Of a stretch of DNA of 64,000 nucleotides, positions 60,906-64,000 are shown one piece after another. The position numbers were made by a program, and so were the translations under genes. Source of the stretch: Halorientalis salina (GTDB lineage: Archaea; Halobacteriota; Halobacteria; Halobacteriales; Haloarculaceae); assembly GCF_005049285.1 (NCBI RefSeq), contig NZ_SOSC01000008.1, positions 62,001 through 126,000 of the forward strand, written 5' to 3'. The first letter of the stretch is position 1; the number at the start of each line of letters is the position of its first letter. The notes under the pieces are model-generated. The model was not told the DNA's origin. It searched no databases and was given only the letters and a program-made list of their open reading frames with translations.

Positions 60906-61121
60906 ATGGCAGCGGACGGCCGATCGGGGTTGCAGTCGTGGCTCTACGGGCAGGTGGTGGTATTCGGTATCGCGATGGGGCTCTCCTTGCTGATCGTGAA
61001 ACTCGTCTGGTTCACGACGTTGGGGGAGCTGTACGGGCAGTTGGGTGTCTTCCCCTGGCTGGTCGCCTCGTTTGCCCTCTCGCTGGTCGCCATCGTCTAC
61101 GTGACGACCGAAGCGATGTAG
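60906..61121 (+). CDS. Small two-helix membrane protein (71 aa)
   Basis: A 71-residue protein with two hydrophobic helices (about 15-36 and 46-66) linked by a short loop (FTTLGELYGQLG). A GTATTTACATG element lies 22-31 nt upstream of ATG 60906, leaderless. Family and function are not recognised. It sits divergent from the winged-helix gene and ahead of an Lrp gene. Confidence 0.75.
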   Translation: MAADGRSGLQSWLYGQVVVFGIAMGLSLLIVKLVWFTTLGELYGQLGVFPWLVASFALSLVAIVYVTTEAM

Positions 61122-61167
61122 CGCGGGATGTAGCAAGTCTTTAGTCCGCGCTCGGGTGGGTGTAGGT

Positions 61168-61656
61168 ATGAGCAGTCGCGCCGAAATACTGGAGTTGCTC
61201 CGGGAGAACGCGCGCTACACCACCGAGGACATGGCGCGCCAGACCGACCTCACAGAGAGCGAGGTCGAGACGGCGATCGAGGAGCTCGAAGCCGACGGCG
61301 TCATCCGCGGGTACACGGCCGTCGTCGACTGGGGCGAGACGGACAAAGAGCGGGTCCGTGCCCTGGTCGAACTCAACGTCACCCTCGACCGCGAGACCAG
61401 TTACGCCGACATCGCGGCCCGACTGGCGAAGTTCCCCGAAGTCGAGTCCCTGCGACTCGTCAGCGGCGACTACGACTTCGACATGGAGGTCGAGGGCGAC
61501 TCGATGCGCGAGGTGTCCCGGTTCATCAGCGACAAGGTCGCGCCCGTCCCCGAGATCACACAGACCGTGACTCACTACGTCATGGAGTCCTACAAGGAGA
61601 GCGGCATCGAGTTCGGCGACGGCCACGACGACGACCGCCTGTCGGTGTCACCCTAA
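61168..61656 (+). CDS. Lrp/AsnC family regulator
   Basis: A 162-residue Lrp protein: HTH (AEILELLRENARYTTEDMARQTDLTESEVETAIEELEADGVI) and a RAM domain (ALVELNV, LRLVSGDYDFDMEV). It lies 2 bp before an aminotransferase gene, so it probably regulates that gene and amino-acid metabolism. A CTTTAGTCC element 23-31 nt upstream supports ATG 61168. It differs from the LrpA1-like protein at 45 kb. Confidence 0.9.
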   Translation: MSSRAEILELLRENARYTTEDMARQTDLTESEVETAIEELEADGVIRGYTAVVDWGETDKERVRALVELNVTLDRETSYADIAARLAKFPEVESLRLVSGDYDFDMEVEGDSMREVSRFISDKVAPVPEITQTVTHYVMESYKESGIEFGDGHDDDRLSVSP

Positions 61657-61658
61657 CA

Positions 61659-62798
61659 ATGCAGCTCTCAGACCGCGTCGACCAGGTGCCGCCCTCTGGC
61701 ATCCGCCGGTTTTTCGAGTTGGCCGAGGAGATGGACGACATCATCTCCCTGGGCGTCGGTGAGCCGGACTTCTCCGCGCCGTGGAGCGCCCGGGACGCCG
61801 CCATCGCCTCGCTGGAACGGGGTGAAACCTCCTACACCGCCAACCGCGGGAAGAAGGAACTCCGGGAGGCCATCGCCGACGACCAGCGACGACGCTACGG
61901 CCTGGACTACGACCCCGACGAGGAGATACTCGTCACGGCGGGCGCCAGCGAGGCCATCGACCTGGCCTTCCGTGCACTGGTCGACCCCGGCGACACCGTG
62001 GCCGTCGCCCAGCCGAGTTACGTCTCCTACGTCCCGGGCGTCATCTTCGCCGGCGGCGACCCGCTGTCGGTCCCGACCCGCGCCGAAGACGAGTTCAAAC
62101 TGACACGGGAGGTCCTGGAATCGAGCGGTGCGGCCGACGCCGACGCCCTGGTCTACTGTTACCCCAACAACCCGACGGGCGCGACGATGACCGGCGAGGA
62201 ACTCGAAGCGGTCGCGGACTTTTGCCGCGAGCACGACATCATCGTCCTCGCCGACGAGATCTACTCGGAACTGACCTACGAACACGACCACACCTCGATC
62301 GCGACCCTCCCGGGCATGCGCGAGCGGACCGTCGTGTTCAACGGGTTCTCGAAGGCCTACGCGATGACCGGCCTCCGACTGGGCTACGCCATGGGGCCGC
62401 CAGAGGCCATCAAGGGCATGAACCGCGTCCACCAGTACACGATGCTGTCGGCCCCGACGACGGCCCAGCACGCGGCGCTGGACGCCCTCGAGAACTGCGA
62501 CGACGACGTCGACGAGATGACGGCCCAGTACAACCGCCGCCGGAACTTCGTCCTCTCCCGGTTCGAGGAGATGGGCCTTTCCTGTTTCGACGCCGCCGGT
62601 GCGTTCTACGCCTTCCCCGAGTGTCCCTGGGACGACGCCGACGCCTTCGCCGAGGAACTGCTCCACGAGGAGAAAGTCGCCGTCGTTCCCGGCGAAGCCT
62701 TCGGCGAGGGCGGCGAAGACCACCTGCGCGTCTCCTACGCGACGGGCCTGGGCGAACTCAAGGAAGCGATGGCCCGCATCGAGTCGTTCCTCGATTGA
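61659..62798 (+). CDS. Class I/II PLP-dependent aminotransferase
   Basis: A 379-residue fold-type I aminotransferase. The conserved stretches are SLGVGEPDF, YTANRGKKELREAI, YCYPNNPTGATM, ADEIYSEL and FNGFSKAYAMTGLRLGY, whose Lys forms the Schiff base with PLP, plus RVSYATG near the end. It probably transfers amino groups from aspartate, glutamate or aromatic amino acids. Its ATG follows the Lrp stop by 2 bp. Substrate cannot be fixed. Confidence 0.93.
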   Translation: MQLSDRVDQVPPSGIRRFFELAEEMDDIISLGVGEPDFSAPWSARDAAIASLERGETSYTANRGKKELREAIADDQRRRYGLDYDPDEEILVTAGASEAIDLAFRALVDPGDTVAVAQPSYVSYVPGVIFAGGDPLSVPTRAEDEFKLTREVLESSGAADADALVYCYPNNPTGATMTGEELEAVADFCREHDIIVLADEIYSELTYEHDHTSIATLPGMRERTVVFNGFSKAYAMTGLRLGYAMGPPEAIKGMNRVHQYTMLSAPTTAQHAALDALENCDDDVDEMTAQYNRRRNFVLSRFEEMGLSCFDAAGAFYAFPECPWDDADAFAEELLHEEKVAVVPGEAFGEGGEDHLRVSYATGLGELKEAMARIESFLD

Positions 62799-63178
62799 GC
62801 CGTTTCGCCACTCGATTCCCACGTGTTCCCATCTGAGGAATAGCAACGCCGGTTCTCGGGCCAATTATCTGATTTTGAATTCCCGTTATCGCAGCCAGCA
62901 GTGGCCCTGAACTGTCGGTACACTTATTTGATGACTGGGCGTTCTGTCGCTCACTTCATGCAACGGAATCCTGCGATCCCGTCGATGTCTTCCGACGAAT
63001 CACGGAGGACTCGTGATCCAGACTCGTGTTTCGCGAAAGTTTTACAAACTGACCCGTTAGACCACCAACCAATGGGGGGATTGCTGTGATTGAACCCGAA
63101 CCGCAGGACAGCAGTGTAATGGTATTTGATAAACTGGACGCAACCTTTTTTCCCTCCTACGGGCAACACCGTTGAACA
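62799..63178. other. Intergenic region with promoter signals
   Basis: No credible ORF or RNA gene is visible in these 380 bp. It holds a weak inverted repeat (ATCACG/CGTGAT, 62999-63017) and several TATA-like elements: TTATTTG near 62924, AAGTTTTACAAAC near 63037-63049, TATTTGATAAA at 63123-63133. The last two are candidates for the secretion ATPase gene. Confidence 0.5.
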
Positions 63179-64000
63179 ATGGCAACCGATGACAAAGATG
63201 GGGGCGACGCCGAGCAGGCCGACGCCGACCAGAGCGCGGGCAGCGACTCTGAGGCGGAGGAAGTACTCGCTCGCGTCGAGCGTGCGTCCGTGGGGGACTA
63301 CGCGTGGGAGGACTTCCGACGGGAGTTCCACACGGGCGGTCCGTTCGACCGAACGGAGTACCTCGGGTTCGACCCACGGAAGATCGAGGACAAACTGATA
63401 CAGGGCGCAAGCGCCGCCAAGGGCGTCGACGAGCCCTGGCAGCAGTTCCTCGATCCGGATCGGGTACCGGTCGTCAAGGACACCTACAAGTGGGAACACT
63501 ACAAGCAGGAGTACTACTACGACGGCGACGGCGACGCGCCGCGGTCGTCCGACGGCGAGAAAGAGCCCTTCGAGAAGGCCGATGCGCTCGGGTACGACGT
63601 CGACGAACTCGAAGGGCTGCTCAGTTTCGGGGAGGGACTGGCCGACGAACTCGACGAGATCGTCGACGAGCGAACGGTAAACGTCAACGAGGAGTTAGAC
63701 GAGGACGCCTTCTTCTCGACGGTCGAGGACCAAACGACCGTCGTCAACCGCTACGACGTCGAGAAGTCGGTTCCCCTGGAGAAGAAATCCCACTTCGAGG
63801 AGTTAGAGCGCTACTGGGTGAACAAACCCTACGCCTGCGTCATCATCTTCCACTCGAAGAAGGAAAACGAGAAGAAATACTACGTCATCGAGCCACACCT
63901 CAACGACATCGAAGTCAAGTTACAGGAGTTCCTCTCGGGGAAGCTCAAGACGGCGATCAAATACTCCGAGGACGACGTCATCGTGGAGGGGAGCGAGGAA
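63179..64000 (+). CDS. Archaellum/type IV pilus secretion ATPase, N-terminal part (cut by window end)
   Basis: A 274-codon open frame from ATG 63179 to the window end, with the start of a FlaI/PilB-like type II/IV secretion ATPase. An acidic tail precedes two related modules (YAWEDFRREF and YKWEHYKQEYYY). Then ERTVNVNEEL and EKKSHFEELERYWVNKPYACVIIFHSKKENEKKYYVIEP match the N-terminal domain of haloarchaeal FlaI. The Walker motifs lie outside the window. FlaI (ArlI) and PilB cannot be separated on this part. Confidence 0.78.
   Translation, partial: MATDDKDGGDAEQADADQSAGSDSEAEEVLARVERASVGDYAWEDFRREFHTGGPFDRTEYLGFDPRKIEDKLIQGASAAKGVDEPWQQFLDPDRVPVVKDTYKWEHYKQEYYYDGDGDAPRSSDGEKEPFEKADALGYDVDELEGLLSFGEGLADELDEIVDERTVNVNEELDEDAFFSTVEDQTTVVNRYDVEKSVPLEKKSHFEELERYWVNKPYACVIIFHSKKENEKKYYVIEPHLNDIEVKLQEFLSGKLKTAIKYSEDDVIVEGSEE

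Noticed and set aside
62901..63089. 62-codon plus-strand ORF in the spacer before the secretion ATPase
   Set aside because: Basic, low-complexity product with no acidic bias, recognisable domain or clear promoter spacing.
1..64000. Search for rRNA, CRISPR arrays and insertion sequences
   Set aside because: No direct-repeat arrays, transposase genes or ribosomal RNA stretches were seen on visual reading. A covariance-model or transposase profile search would be needed to exclude small remnants.

Overview
The window is chromosomal DNA from a halophilic archaeon (class Halobacteria). The evidence is the high-GC, strongly acidic proteins, TATA boxes about 25-30 nt before start codons with no leader, archaeal TFB, halocyanins, a UPF0058 protein, a soluble Htr-type transducer, a haloarchaeal cox-cluster protein and a PorAB pyruvate:ferredoxin oxidoreductase. 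The genus cannot be fixed from this window. I see no rRNA, tRNA, CRISPR array or insertion sequence. The DNA reads as core chromosome with a few unusual cassettes.

Layout. 1-2.7 kb: an acyl-CoA operon (MaoC hydratase, PaaI thioesterase, HADH/crotonase fusion). 3-5.6 kb: a secreted protein, UPF0058, a ribbon-helix-helix protein and a molybdopterin oxidoreductase. 5.7-14.8 kb: menaquinone biosynthesis (menF, menD, menB, menA, menC, menE), interrupted by an opposite-strand membrane DnaJ gene and a 545-bp hairpin-rich spacer. 14.8-20.8 kb: an NRDE protein, small regulators, gatCA, tfb and a transducer. 21-28 kb: a cupredoxin/beta-propeller fusion, a PHP/asparagine-synthetase-like pair, a winged-helix/membrane pair, UspA, a halocyanin with a candidate leader ORF, and an R2lox-type oxidase. 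28-36.4 kb: an MrfA-like helicase, an FAD oxidoreductase, a radical SAM/SPASM enzyme coupled to a small PaaB-like partner, a halocyanin lipoprotein, a 28-residue membrane microprotein, a cox-cluster protein, an acyl-CoA ligase, and a UspA gene behind a perfect 20-bp palindrome and a leader ORF. 36.4-48.3 kb: methylmalonyl-CoA mutase large subunit, a secreted propeller protein, a histidine kinase, CBS-ParB and TrkA-N/DHH proteins, Lrp and porBA. 48.5-64 kb: a DICT protein, a second kinase, acyl-CoA dehydrogenase and ligases, CheC, metabolic enzymes, a Gly/Cys-tailed protein, an Lrp-aminotransferase pair and a secretion ATPase cut by the window end.

How it fits together. Three themes recur: acyl-CoA catabolism, respiration (menaquinone, blue copper proteins, a haem-type radical SAM enzyme, a cox-cluster protein) and sensing or regulation. 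The most unusual items are the radical SAM/PaaB-like pair, the cupredoxin fused to an eight-repeat propeller, three candidate 5'-terminal leader ORFs, the palindromic operator, the soluble transducer with regularly spaced cysteines, and two structured intergenic elements.
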